A stretch of 64,000 bases of DNA, taken from positions 186,001 through 250,000 of the forward strand of contig NZ_JADOTV010000001.1 in the NCBI RefSeq assembly GCF_015767245.1. Reading direction: 5' to 3'. The DNA is from Aureivirga sp. CE67 (GTDB lineage: Bacteria; Bacteroidota; Bacteroidia; Flavobacteriales; Flavobacteriaceae). A program made the position numbers and the translations under genes. The notes under the pieces are model-generated. The model ran no database searches. It was not told where the DNA came from and saw only the letters and a program-made list of their open reading frames with translations. This document shows, piece after piece, positions 44,977-54,052 of the stretch (position 1 is its first letter; each line of letters starts with the position of its first letter).

Positions 44977-47658
44977 TTGCAAACAAACTTATATAAATCA
45001 CTTTTGATATTGATATTCATCGGGTTTAGTCCTTTAATGTCAAATGCAACTACATTAGATTCTAATAATTCTTTTGTAAATAATAAGCTTTTTTCAAAAA
45101 ATACTGTTTTTGCTTTATTTCAACAAGAAGAAGGCCAAGAGCAAAAAAAAGAAGAAAATAATGAAAATTCAGAGCAAGAAACTGTAGAAATCCCTAAAGA
45201 TTCTACTACTATTTTAACTGATATTGTTGATAGATACGCTGAAGAAAGTATTATTACAAATCGAAGAACAAATATAACAACTTTATATAATAAGGCTAAA
45301 ATTCAATACCAAGATATCACCATTGAAGCTGGAAAAATTATTATTAATAATAATACAAATGAAATAACAGCAACTGGTATTTTTATTGATAGTTTAGGTT
45401 ATACACAAGCTCCAATTTTCAAGCAAGGATCAGAGGAATCAGTTCAAGATTCCATTATTTTTAATTTTGACACAAAAGCTGCTCTGATTTTTAACACATC
45501 TTCTGATCGTGATGGAATTTTAACTTATAGTGAAAGAACTAAAAAAGTAAATGATTCCACTTATTATGCTAAAAACTTAAGAGCAACCACTTCTAAAAAG
45601 AAAAATCCTGATTATTATATTAAAGTGTATAATGCAAAAGTAATTCCTGGAAAAAAAATCATTGCAGGTTTAACTAACCTTGTAATTGCAGATGTTCCTA
45701 CACCTGTTTTTATACCTTTTGCATATATTCCTTTAACACAAGAAAGAAGTTCCGGAATTATCATTCCTACTTGGGGAGATTCTAACCAACAGGGATATTT
45801 TTTCCAAAACGGGGGTTACTATTTTGCAATTAATGATTATTTAGATCTGACATTATTAGGAGATATTTACACCAATGGAAGTTGGGGATTCAGGGCGCAA
45901 TCCAATTATGTGGTTCGATATAAATTTAGAGGAAACTTCAGTTTTGATTATGAAAACTTAAAAACAAGCTTAAAAGGGTTATCTGATTACACGGAAGCTA
46001 CTAACTACAACATTCGTTGGAGTCATTCACAAGATCAGAAGTCTAGTCCAAATAGTAGATTTTCTGCATCGGTAAACTTAGGAAGTAGTCAATATTATCG
46101 TCAATCCTTAAACGAGTTGAACAATAATAATTTCTTGATGAATACTTTAAGTTCTTCTATTTCTTATTATAGAAAATTCGTAGGTACTCCGTTTAATATG
46201 ACAGCTTCGCTTACACAAAATCAAAATACAAATACAGAAGCTATTTCTCTTACTCTTCCAGCATTACAGATAAATATGGATCAGATTTTCCCTTTTGAAC
46301 CAAAATCTGGATCTAAGACAAATGCTTTACACAAACTAGGTGTTACTTATTCTTTTAGAGGTGAAAATAGAATTAATACTACAGATGAATTCTTTTTCAA
46401 AAAAGAAATGTGGGATGATGCTAAATTTGGTATTCAACAAGATGTGAATATTAAAACAAACATGAAAGTTTTAAATTATTTCACATTTTCTCCAAGAGCA
46501 TCTTATAAAGAAGTTTGGTATTTTGATGAAATACAAAAAACATATGATCCTACTTTAAATGAAGTTACTACAGATACAATCAAAGGTTTTACGTCTTTTA
46601 GAGAATATTCTGCTGGAGCATCATTATCTACAAAAGTATATGGAACTTTTAGATTTAAAAAAGGAAAAATAAAAGCAATTAGACATACAATTACTCCAAC
46701 AATTTCGTATACCTATCGTCCTGATTTTTCTTTTTATAATGAAACTGTACAGACAAATAACAATCCTGTGATTTATGATGAATATTCTCCATTTCAAAAT
46801 GGTATTTTCGGATCACCATCAACAAGTCTATCTAACTCGATTGGTATATCAGTAAATAATAATGTGGAAGCAAAAGTCGCCTCCAAGAATCCTGATGAAG
46901 AAGACAAAAAAATTACTTTATTAAACAATTTAAGCATGAGTACTAGTTATAATATTGCAGCAGATTCTCTAAGATGGAGCCCTTTGAGTATGAATGCAGG
47001 TACGAACTTTTTTGACAATAAAGTAACTTTAAACATGAATGCAACTTTTGATCCATATGCAATTAATGTTGATGGACGTAGAATTGACAAATTCAATATT
47101 GATAATGGAGGAAGCTTATTCAGATTGACAGGTGCAGGTTTAAACACTAGCTTTTCTTTATCTAGCGACATGTTTAATCCAGAAAATAAATCTCCTAAAA
47201 ATTCTCAAGAAAACTTTAACGATCCAGATGGTCTTTTCGGAGGAAATTTAAATACTTCTAATCAAATTTTTGATGAAGAAGAGGAGGAAGAAGAAGATAA
47301 TGAGAAAAAGGTAGACCTCTACAATTCTAAAATTCCTTGGAGGTTAAGTATTAATTATTCTTTTAATTATTCAAAACCAGGTCGAGAAGCAAATACAAAT
47401 AACACTTTACAGTTTAATGGAGATATTGAATTAACACCAAAATGGGGAGTTGGTTTTTCTTCTGGTTATGATTTTGAAAACAAAGGATTTTCATACACAC
47501 AACTTCGATTCTCTAGAGATTTAGATAGTTGGAAGTTCAACTTTAACTGGGTCCCTTTCGGAACTAATAGAACTTACTACTTCTTCATTGGAGTGAAATC
47601 TTCTGTTCTTAGTGATCTTAAATATGATAAGAACCAACCACCAGAAAGAATATTCTAA
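44977..47658 (+). CDS. lptD: LptD/OstA-type LPS-assembly outer-membrane protein
   Basis: An 893-residue outer-membrane protein that inserts lipopolysaccharide. A signal peptide (1-25, ending SNA) requires a start at the TTG at 44977; no ATG lies upstream before it. An N-terminal OstA-like beta-jelly-roll (about 75-230; repeats such as IQYQDITIEAGKIIIN) precedes a beta-barrel (about 240-893) starting at the VPTPVFIPFAYIPL motif, as in Bacteroidota LptD. An acidic loop EEEEEEDNE lies near residue 770. The last residues end in F. It is followed 12 bases later by the RidA gene. Confidence 0.9.
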   Translation: MQTNLYKSLLILIFIGFSPLMSNATTLDSNNSFVNNKLFSKNTVFALFQQEEGQEQKKEENNENSEQETVEIPKDSTTILTDIVDRYAEESIITNRRTNITTLYNKAKIQYQDITIEAGKIIINNNTNEITATGIFIDSLGYTQAPIFKQGSEESVQDSIIFNFDTKAALIFNTSSDRDGILTYSERTKKVNDSTYYAKNLRATTSKKKNPDYYIKVYNAKVIPGKKIIAGLTNLVIADVPTPVFIPFAYIPLTQERSSGIIIPTWGDSNQQGYFFQNGGYYFAINDYLDLTLLGDIYTNGSWGFRAQSNYVVRYKFRGNFSFDYENLKTSLKGLSDYTEATNYNIRWSHSQDQKSSPNSRFSASVNLGSSQYYRQSLNELNNNNFLMNTLSSSISYYRKFVGTPFNMTASLTQNQNTNTEAISLTLPALQINMDQIFPFEPKSGSKTNALHKLGVTYSFRGENRINTTDEFFFKKEMWDDAKFGIQQDVNIKTNMKVLNYFTFSPRASYKEVWYFDEIQKTYDPTLNEVTTDTIKGFTSFREYSAGASLSTKVYGTFRFKKGKIKAIRHTITPTISYTYRPDFSFYNETVQTNNNPVIYDEYSPFQNGIFGSPSTSLSNSIGISVNNNVEAKVASKNPDEEDKKITLLNNLSMSTSYNIAADSLRWSPLSMNAGTNFFDNKVTLNMNATFDPYAINVDGRRIDKFNIDNGGSLFRLTGAGLNTSFSLSSDMFNPENKSPKNSQENFNDPDGLFGGNLNTSNQIFDEEEEEEEDNEKKVDLYNSKIPWRLSINYSFNYSKPGREANTNNTLQFNGDIELTPKWGVGFSSGYDFENKGFSYTQLRFSRDLDSWKFNFNWVPFGTNRTYYFFIGVKSSVLSDLKYDKNQPPERIF

Positions 47659-47670
47659 AAATATATCAAT

Positions 47671-48057
47671 ATGTTAAAAAAAATTATCCAAACAGAAAAA
47701 GCTCCTGCTCCTATTGGACCATATAGCCAAGCAGTTTTAGCAGGAAATACTTTATATACTTCTGGTCAAATTGCAATCAATCCTAAAACTGGAGAATTGG
47801 TAATGGATTCTATCCAAGTGGAGACAAAACAAGTAATGGAAAACATGAAAGCTGTTTTGGAAGAAGCTGGTGTTTCATTTAATCATGTAGTAAAAACAAC
47901 AATTTTCATCTCTGACATGAATAATTTTCAACAAATAAACGAAGTATATGCTACGTATTTTGATGAAAATAATGCTCCTGCTAGAGAAACTGTAGAAGTA
48001 GCTTGTTTACCAAAAAGTGTAAACGTTGAAATTTCAATGATTGCAATCAAAAGCTAA
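47671..48057 (+). CDS. RidA-family reactive intermediate deaminase
   Basis: A 128-residue Rid protein that hydrolyses reactive enamine/imine intermediates from PLP enzymes to keto acids. Family landmarks: APAPIGPYSQAV (about 10-21), LYTSGQIAINPKTGEL (about 29-44) and the catalytic Arg in PARETVEVACLPK (about 104-116). It works as a trimer in the cytoplasm. It lies 12 bases after lptD, so is probably on the same message, and ends in a terminator. Confidence 0.95.
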   Translation: MLKKIIQTEKAPAPIGPYSQAVLAGNTLYTSGQIAINPKTGELVMDSIQVETKQVMENMKAVLEEAGVSFNHVVKTTIFISDMNNFQQINEVYATYFDENNAPARETVEVACLPKSVNVEISMIAIKS

Positions 48058-48082
48058 TCAGAAAACAAAATATAATTTATCT

Positions 48083-48118
48083 AAAGCATTTAAGAGTTTT
48101 CCTTTTAAATGCTTTTTT
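48083..48118 (+). terminator. Terminator of the lptD-ridA unit
   Basis: AAAGCATTTAA (48083-48093) pairs with TTAAATGCTTT, followed by T. Confidence 0.85.
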
Positions 48119-48215
48119 ATTTTCAAAATCTTCAGATTTTAGCAAACAACATCTTACACAATTAACAGATATTCAGTATATTTAATAGAGAAAGAATGAA
48201 TTCAAAATTAGATAT

Positions 48216-50009
48216 ATGGATCAAATTGACTGGATACTACTTATTATTATCAGTTTATTTATTGTTGGGCAAGGAATCTATCTTACTTGGAAAGAAAGGC
48301 AAAAAGATGGTGATGATCCTTATACATTTAGACAGATAAACTTATCCGTGGTAACTTCTCAATTTTCTATCACTTCACTTATATTCATCCCTAGTCACGC
48401 ATATCATGTTGGAATGGGATTTATACAGTATTATTTTGGCGTTCCAATAGCAATCATTCTGATTACGATTATTTTTATGCCTTTCTACAATCGCTATGCA
48501 AGAGAGCATAAAATAAAAACTGCATATGGTTTTTTAGAAAAACGATTTGATAAAAAAACACGGATTATGCTTTCTATGTTTGTTCTGTTACAAAATGGAT
48601 TAGCAACAGGAATGATCATCATTGCTCCTTCTATTATTATTTCTTCAATTTTACATTTAAATATTTATTGGACAAACTTAATCATTGCTTCCATTGTAAT
48701 TCTCTTTATCTTATATATTGAAATCAGCGTTCTTTCTACTATAAGGAAATATCAAATGTATTTAATCGTTACTTTGATGATTATTACTTTTATTGTTTTA
48801 ATTTACAAACTTCCTGAAGGTGTTACTTTTGGTAATGCCATAAACCTTGCTGGTTATTCCGATAAATTAAACCTCATAAATTACGAACTGGAACTCGAAC
48901 AGAAATATAATATTTGGACCGCTATTTTTGGTAGTTCTATTCTATTTCTTTCTATTTATTCTGTAAATCAAAGAAGTGTTAGAAGTTATCTTTCAGACAA
49001 ACCAATTCATTTCATTCGTTGGAAATTAGTATTAAAAGCTTTAACGAAAATCCCTGTAATGTTCTTAATACTTTTTTTAGCTGTAATGATTTATGTGTTT
49101 CATATTTTTTATAAAACACCACTTCATTTTAATCAAAGTAATGTTAATCAAATTGAAAATTCAGCTTATGCTGAACCCTACAATGATGTTGAAGACAGAT
49201 TGGAAACAGCTTTTGATCAGAAAAAAGCTATTGCATATTTAATTTTAGATAAAGAAGCAAAAGGAGAAGAAATCTCAGAAAATTTAAAAGCAGATCTAGT
49301 AGAGTTAGAAGAAACCGAAGATAAAATCCGAGCAGAAGGAAGAGATTTAATAGCAAAATTTGAAAAATCAAAAGGAATTCATATCAACGAATATGATAAA
49401 GATTATGTGTTTATTTCTTTTATCAGAGATTATCTTCCAAAAGGACTTGTAGGTATTGTTCTTGGTTTACTCTTTTTCACCTCTATTTTTATTGTCATTT
49501 ATAGCCTTGGAAATCTTTCCAAAAACACCCTCTATGATGTATTCTATAAATTTTACACCAAAAAAGTTAGTGGTGAATTACATGAGAAACTAAAAGATTA
49601 TTTTAAATATTTGTGGTTGATTTTCGGAATTCTGTTTGCAACTTTCATCAATCCAAAAACAAATCTAATCGAAGCTCTAATCATTGTAGCTTCTCTATTT
49701 TACGGAGCTGCATTTGGGCTTTTTGCAATCGGTTTCTTAGTGAAATTTATAAAAAAGAAAGCAGCTTTTTGGGCTTTCATTGTTTCTGAAATATGCATCA
49801 TAGGTTTATTTATTTATGAAAGAATTATTGATGCTATGTTTTCTTATTTATGGTTAAATCTTCTTGGTTTGGTTTTCATGTTTTTCTTTAGCTTTTTATT
49901 TCAAATCTTCTTCAATATTTTCAATTTAAACGATCCTGAAATTCATGAAGAAAACGAAGAAACAGAGAAAACTGACGAAAATATTGAAGAAAATCCAGTT
50001 GAAAATTAA
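48216..50009 (+). CDS. Divergent sodium:solute symporter-family protein
   Basis: A 597-residue polytopic membrane protein. Its opening (DWILLIIISLFIVGQGIYL, then SVVTSQFSITSLIFIPSHAY) is homologous to the SSS-family symporter at the window end (LSVMATQASAITFLSTPGQAY), but the discontinuous-helix glycines and small residues there are changed. A soluble charged segment (about 308-395) is inserted between helices. The C-terminal tail is strongly acidic (about 572-597). It is probably a transporter of the SLC5 type, or a family member with altered ion coupling. It tail-overlaps the converging oxygenase gene by four bases. Confidence 0.8.
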   Translation: MDQIDWILLIIISLFIVGQGIYLTWKERQKDGDDPYTFRQINLSVVTSQFSITSLIFIPSHAYHVGMGFIQYYFGVPIAIILITIIFMPFYNRYAREHKIKTAYGFLEKRFDKKTRIMLSMFVLLQNGLATGMIIIAPSIIISSILHLNIYWTNLIIASIVILFILYIEISVLSTIRKYQMYLIVTLMIITFIVLIYKLPEGVTFGNAINLAGYSDKLNLINYELELEQKYNIWTAIFGSSILFLSIYSVNQRSVRSYLSDKPIHFIRWKLVLKALTKIPVMFLILFLAVMIYVFHIFYKTPLHFNQSNVNQIENSAYAEPYNDVEDRLETAFDQKKAIAYLILDKEAKGEEISENLKADLVELEETEDKIRAEGRDLIAKFEKSKGIHINEYDKDYVFISFIRDYLPKGLVGIVLGLLFFTSIFIVIYSLGNLSKNTLYDVFYKFYTKKVSGELHEKLKDYFKYLWLIFGILFATFINPKTNLIEALIIVASLFYGAAFGLFAIGFLVKFIKKKAAFWAFIVSEICIIGLFIYERIIDAMFSYLWLNLLGLVFMFFFSFLFQIFFNIFNLNDPEIHEENEETEKTDENIEENPVEN

Positions 50010-50554
50010 TTTTCATTTTTATACATGACATCTGTTCGAAGGACATATTTTTCACCAGATTCAACAGAAATACCTTCATGCTTTTGTTCGTGAATAAAAC
50101 ACAAAGCCATACCTGTTTTTGGATTAATTATTAAATCATCAAACTTTGTTTCTCCACCTTCAAAATCATCATTTAAATAAATCAAAAAAGTAATTCTACT
50201 TTCTTCAAATTCATTTCTTTTAAACCTTCCATCAATATGTCTTTTAAATTTTTGACTTGACTCATATCTATAAAAACGAAACAATTCATTTAAACCAGAA
50301 GCTTTAGTGTTTTCCATTTCTTTTGGGCAAAAATTCTCTAATCTTGACCACAGTTTTTCTGCTAATTTTTTATCCTCATGAATCAATCGATAATTATTTC
50401 GAATATTTTTCATCATTTTAGCTCCACTTAACAAACTGACTGTAGCTTCTTCATAGCCTTTTTGTTCGCTAAATAGAATTAAATTTTCACATTCTTCTTT
50501 ATTCAAAAAATCATCTATTTTCCAAATAGTACTTGTAAGATACTCAACTTTCAT
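50006..50554 (-). CDS. 2-oxoglutarate/Fe(II)-dependent oxygenase (prolyl 4-hydroxylase type)
   Basis: A 182-residue double-stranded beta-helix oxygenase. The iron triad is visible as His106 and Asp108 (RHIDGR) and His159 (KHEG), and Arg173 (LRTDV) would bind 2-oxoglutarate. The EGGETKF segment (132-138) is typical for P4H-like enzymes. It would hydroxylate a residue or small molecule; the substrate is unknown. No signal peptide, so cytoplasmic. Confidence 0.88.
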   Translation of the reverse strand: MKVEYLTSTIWKIDDFLNKEECENLILFSEQKGYEEATVSLLSGAKMMKNIRNNYRLIHEDKKLAEKLWSRLENFCPKEMENTKASGLNELFRFYRYESSQKFKRHIDGRFKRNEFEESRITFLIYLNDDFEGGETKFDDLIINPKTGMALCFIHEQKHEGISVESGEKYVLRTDVMYKNEN

Positions 50555-50642
50555 AAACTATATTTTATTGAAATATTTAACCAAATATAATTCAATTAAA
50601 CTTCTACACTTCACTCTAAATGAAAAAGAAAAATTCAAAAAA

Positions 50643-52157
50643 TTACTCTTCTAGATTTCTTCGAACAATTTCTTTACCCAATTTTCCAAAATATTCTGTT
50701 ATAATTTTTTGCCAAAGTACCATCCCATTTTCTGAATTTGAAAAAATAACAATTCCACTTTTAGAGTTATTAAAAATCAAAGCAATCATTTTAATTCCAG
50801 GATCTCCTCCTGTGTGCATAAAAGCAATTTCATCATTTGGAAGATCTGTAAACATTTGCATTCCTAAATTCCAATAACCTCCCTTTTTTACTTGAGATTG
50901 CGGTTTTAAAAACTCCAAATATAAATCATCTGACAAACCAGCTTTATTCAAAACATGAATCATAAATTTAGAATAATCTTCTACTGTTGTTAATAAATTT
51001 GCTGCTGCGCTAGCTTCTTTATGTTTATAAAAATCTATTGGATTTCCGTTTTCATCATGTTCAACAGCGTATAAATTTTCATCTACAAATTCATTCCAAT
51101 AAAAATGTGTATTCGTCATTTTCAATGGAGCAAATAAAATTTCATTTGTAATTTCTTCAAAAGGTCGGTTAAACTTTTTCTCTACAACTTTTCTTAAATA
51201 TTCAAATCCTTCTCCAGAATATTGAACTTTTGTTCCTGGTTCAAATTGAAAAACTAACTTATTATTTTCTGTTAAATATCTCCAATTTGGAAAACCTGAT
51301 TGATGCGATAAAATATGTCTTGTAGTAAGTTTGTCTAAATATTTACTTTCTTTAATATCAGAATCGATGTGGTAATTTGAAACTGGCTCATCCAAATTCC
51401 ATTTTCCTTCTTCAACTAATTTTAAAACTGTAATTGCCGCAATTGGTTTCGTCAAAGAAGCTACTTTATAAATACTATTCGTAGAAATCGGATTTCCTTT
51501 TTTTTTCTTACCATAAGCGCGAATTTGTTGTAATTCTCCATTTTGAATAAATCCGATAGAAACAGAAGGAATTTTATGTTTGTAAAGTAATTTTTCGATT
51601 TCTTCTGTATTACTGAAAAGCTCATGAACATAATCTGCATTAAATTTTGATCCATAATCTTTCGCTGGAGGACGATGATCATAACTTAAAATTCGTTTTA
51701 ATTTCCAATTGTCATTTTCCAAAATCCAAGTATGAATAAAGCTTCCTCTTTCCGTTGCATATAATTCTTTATTTGGCTCTTTAATATAAAAAACATGTTC
51801 TCCTTTTTGAATTGCTCCATAGATTTCTCCATTATTTTTAAGTGGAAAAACTTCTAAAGTTTCAGGAACCAGCTTTCGGATTGGTTTAAAATTTGGATTG
51901 GAACAAATACTTTCCGAAAAATTATAATAAAAAGTTTCTAAATCTTGAGTTCCGTTTTGATCATGATAAAATTCTAAATCTTTATGTAAAACTTTTTTCA
52001 AAGCATCGAAATTACATTTATTAAATCCTTCTTTAAAAACGATGCTATCCCCTTTTTTCAACTCTAAAAACAGCCCAGAATTTTCAGCAATTTGTGAAAA
52101 GCTATTTTGAAAAAAAATAAAAGAGATTGCTAGAATAAATAGTTGTTTTAATTTCAT
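50643..52157 (-). CDS. Exported serine hydrolase (beta-lactamase fold) with N-terminal NTF2-like domain
   Basis: A 504-residue protein with a signal peptide (1-21, ending SFS). Residues about 25-160 form a DUF4440/SnoaL-like domain. Residues about 180-504 are a class C beta-lactamase-like hydrolase: Ser234 in SLTK (234-237), Tyr314 in the YSGEG motif, and the HTGGDPG segment near residue 470 replacing KTG. Such proteins act on esters, amides or D-amino-acid peptides outside the cell. It has a strong promoter (52184-52212) with three phased upstream repeats. Confidence 0.85.
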   Translation of the reverse strand: MKLKQLFILAISFIFFQNSFSQIAENSGLFLELKKGDSIVFKEGFNKCNFDALKKVLHKDLEFYHDQNGTQDLETFYYNFSESICSNPNFKPIRKLVPETLEVFPLKNNGEIYGAIQKGEHVFYIKEPNKELYATERGSFIHTWILENDNWKLKRILSYDHRPPAKDYGSKFNADYVHELFSNTEEIEKLLYKHKIPSVSIGFIQNGELQQIRAYGKKKKGNPISTNSIYKVASLTKPIAAITVLKLVEEGKWNLDEPVSNYHIDSDIKESKYLDKLTTRHILSHQSGFPNWRYLTENNKLVFQFEPGTKVQYSGEGFEYLRKVVEKKFNRPFEEITNEILFAPLKMTNTHFYWNEFVDENLYAVEHDENGNPIDFYKHKEASAAANLLTTVEDYSKFMIHVLNKAGLSDDLYLEFLKPQSQVKKGGYWNLGMQMFTDLPNDEIAFMHTGGDPGIKMIALIFNNSKSGIVIFSNSENGMVLWQKIITEYFGKLGKEIVRRNLEE

Positions 52158-52183
52158 CTTAATTTGATTTTTGATTCTGATTA

Positions 52184-52212
52184 CAAAATTATTTAAGATG
52201 CTTTTAAAACAA
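52184..52212 (-). promoter_or_regulatory. Promoter of the serine hydrolase gene
   Basis: On the minus strand TTG (52212-52210), 18 nt, TAATTTTG (52191-52184). Leader about 25 nt. Confidence 0.7.
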
Positions 52213-52219
52213 GGTAAAA

Positions 52220-52253
52220 GTCACGTGACAATGAGATGACAATTACCTGACAA
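52220..52253 (-). promoter_or_regulatory. Three TTGTCA repeats at 11-bp phasing plus a GTCACGTGAC palindrome
   Basis: TTGTCA on the minus strand at 52253-52248, 52242-52237 and 52231-52226, each spaced 11 bp from the next, thus on the same DNA face. The last overlaps the perfect palindrome GTCACGTGAC (52220-52229). The block ends about eight bases before the -33 element, a typical activator position. It begins three bases after the upstream XRE gene's stop codon. Confidence 0.6.
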
Positions 52254-52255
52254 GT

Positions 52256-52837
52256 CTAGAAAAAGCTGAAGTTTAACTTAAAATATAGTTTTTTATTTTT
52301 GTCTAATCCTATGGTGTTTCTGAGTATAATAAATAGATTAAAAAGCACAGCAAAAATTACAATAATCAAAGTAAATTGACGATTTAAATCAAACCATTTT
52401 CGTATAAACGGACTTAACAAAACAGCTACAACTGCGATAATTGTATAAAATATCTGTAGTGAAATTATTTGTTTTGTAAGTTTATTTTCCTGCTTTTTTA
52501 CTTTCATCAAAATAAATGGAAAAAGAATATTTACAGGAGGAAAAGCAACACCTAGTACAGAAGATAAATTAATCCATTTTGCTATTTTTATAGAATGATT
52601 ATCGTCTTCCAATTCTTTTGTAATAATTACATTTCCTTTTAGCTCTTCTTCCGAAATTTCTAAAGCTTTAGACAAAACTTTTAAAGTATAACCTTTTGGC
52701 TCTGCTCCTTTTTCAATTCGTTGAATAGTTCTAACAGAAACACCTGCTTTTTCTGCCAACTCATTTTGAGTTAGATTTAATTTCTCTCGATATTTTAAAA
52801 GATTATTCAATTTTATATTTTTTATTAAAGAAGTCAT
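52256..52837 (-). CDS. XRE-family regulator with C-terminal membrane helices
   Basis: A 193-residue protein. Residues about 10-70 are a lambda-repressor-type helix-turn-helix (LNLTQNELAEKAGVSVRTIQ, then RIEKGAEPKGYTLKVLSKAL). Residues about 90-190 hold three hydrophobic helices (about 92-111, 123-143 and 152-172). It would be a membrane-tethered transcription factor. It sits 98 bases upstream of the serine hydrolase gene on the same strand and may control it or itself. The -7 element TATTTTTG (minus strand, 52845-52852) lies eight bases before the start, so the message is nearly leaderless. Confidence 0.83.
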   Translation of the reverse strand: MTSLIKNIKLNNLLKYREKLNLTQNELAEKAGVSVRTIQRIEKGAEPKGYTLKVLSKALEISEEELKGNVIITKELEDDNHSIKIAKWINLSSVLGVAFPPVNILFPFILMKVKKQENKLTKQIISLQIFYTIIAVVAVLLSPFIRKWFDLNRQFTLIIVIFAVLFNLFIILRNTIGLDKNKKLYFKLNFSFF

Positions 52838-52844
52838 TTAAAAT

Positions 52845-52876
52845 CAAAAATAGAGATAAACAATAAATAATTCCAA
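52845..52876 (-). promoter_or_regulatory. Promoter of the XRE-family gene
   Basis: On the minus strand TTG (52876-52874), 21 nt, TATTTTTG (52852-52845). Predicted start of transcription falls at or next to the start codon. Confidence 0.5.
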
Positions 52877-52891
52877 TAAACTAGGATATTA

Positions 52892-54004
52892 TCATTTTGT
52901 CAAATTCTCCATATATTTTATCGCTGCTGACTTTAAATCATCAAAATCAAATCCATCATTAAACCCAATACCTGAATTACCATGGATACTTCCTTTTTGA
53001 GAACATAATAAATATTTAATATTTTCTAATTCCATAGCAACAGGCGAAAATTCTGTTTGAACAGTAAATTCTATATCTCCACTTTTATTTACAACATAAA
53101 AAATATGTTTATAATAAATACCTCCAGAACTTCTGTTTTCATATCTTTCAAAAACTTGTACTAAATATTCCTTCCAATCAAATTGATAAAAACAAAACTT
53201 ATCACTCATAAATTCTGGTAATAAATTTTTCTTTTTCGCATCATATAATATCTCTCTAAACGGCTCAGCTTTTTCATATTGCTTTTTAGCATAGTAAACC
53301 TGAATCATTTTGGCAACCGCATGATAATCATTTGGAACTAATTCTAAAACTTCTGCAAATGCCTTTTCAGCTTTATCATAATTTTTTGAAAGCAATTCTA
53401 GAAGACCAATATTGAACACTGTATTTGCATATTCTTCTGCTTTCGTTTGATCTTTTTCTTTTGCTAAATAGTAATACTTCAGCGCTTCTTCATTCTTGTT
53501 TTTCTCAGAATATATTTGTCCTAACATCGAAAAAGGACGCTTATCTACTTTTTCATGTTTCGTTGCCTTTTTATAATATTCTATTGCTTCGTCATATTTT
53601 TTCAAATTATAATAGGAATCACCAATAGAAGATTGATAAACAGAAATTGTATTATTTAACTCTTCTGCTTTCTTTAAAAATTCAAGCGATTTTTCATATT
53701 GATCTAAATACTGAAACGATTTACCTTTAAAATAAAAAGCATCGGCAGCCATTGGATTCTTCTCAATGGATAAATCCATATATTTAATACAGTTTGTATC
53801 ATCAGATTTCATATAATAAGCCTTCCCAATATAATAATAAGCCTCTCCAGAATAATCTTCATCTTTCGAAGCATAATTTTTAATTAACTCATCATATTTT
53901 TCTTCTAAATAAAGTTCTTCCAACTTTTTATCCATAGAATTTTGTGCAAAAATGGAAACACTGAACATTAATACACATATAGTTATAATTATCTTTTTCA
54001 TCAT
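52892..54004 (-). CDS. Exported TPR-repeat protein
   Basis: A 370-residue protein with a signal peptide (1-21, ending IFAQ). Residues about 25-260 hold six or seven tetratricopeptide repeats (for example AYYYIGKAYYMKSDD, AADAFYFKGKSFQYLDQYEKS, YYNLKKYDEAIEYYKKA). The C-terminal 110 residues (about 261-370) are a different, unrecognised domain. TPR proteins scaffold complexes; partner unknown. It lies 48 bases downstream of another exported protein gene on the same strand and they probably share a message. Confidence 0.8.
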   Translation of the reverse strand: MMKKIIITICVLMFSVSIFAQNSMDKKLEELYLEEKYDELIKNYASKDEDYSGEAYYYIGKAYYMKSDDTNCIKYMDLSIEKNPMAADAFYFKGKSFQYLDQYEKSLEFLKKAEELNNTISVYQSSIGDSYYNLKKYDEAIEYYKKATKHEKVDKRPFSMLGQIYSEKNKNEEALKYYYLAKEKDQTKAEEYANTVFNIGLLELLSKNYDKAEKAFAEVLELVPNDYHAVAKMIQVYYAKKQYEKAEPFREILYDAKKKNLLPEFMSDKFCFYQFDWKEYLVQVFERYENRSSGGIYYKHIFYVVNKSGDIEFTVQTEFSPVAMELENIKYLLCSQKGSIHGNSGIGFNDGFDFDDLKSAAIKYMENLTK

Positions 54005-54052
54005 TTTTATATTTATATTTCTAAAAATTATTATTAAAGTTTATAAAAGCAA

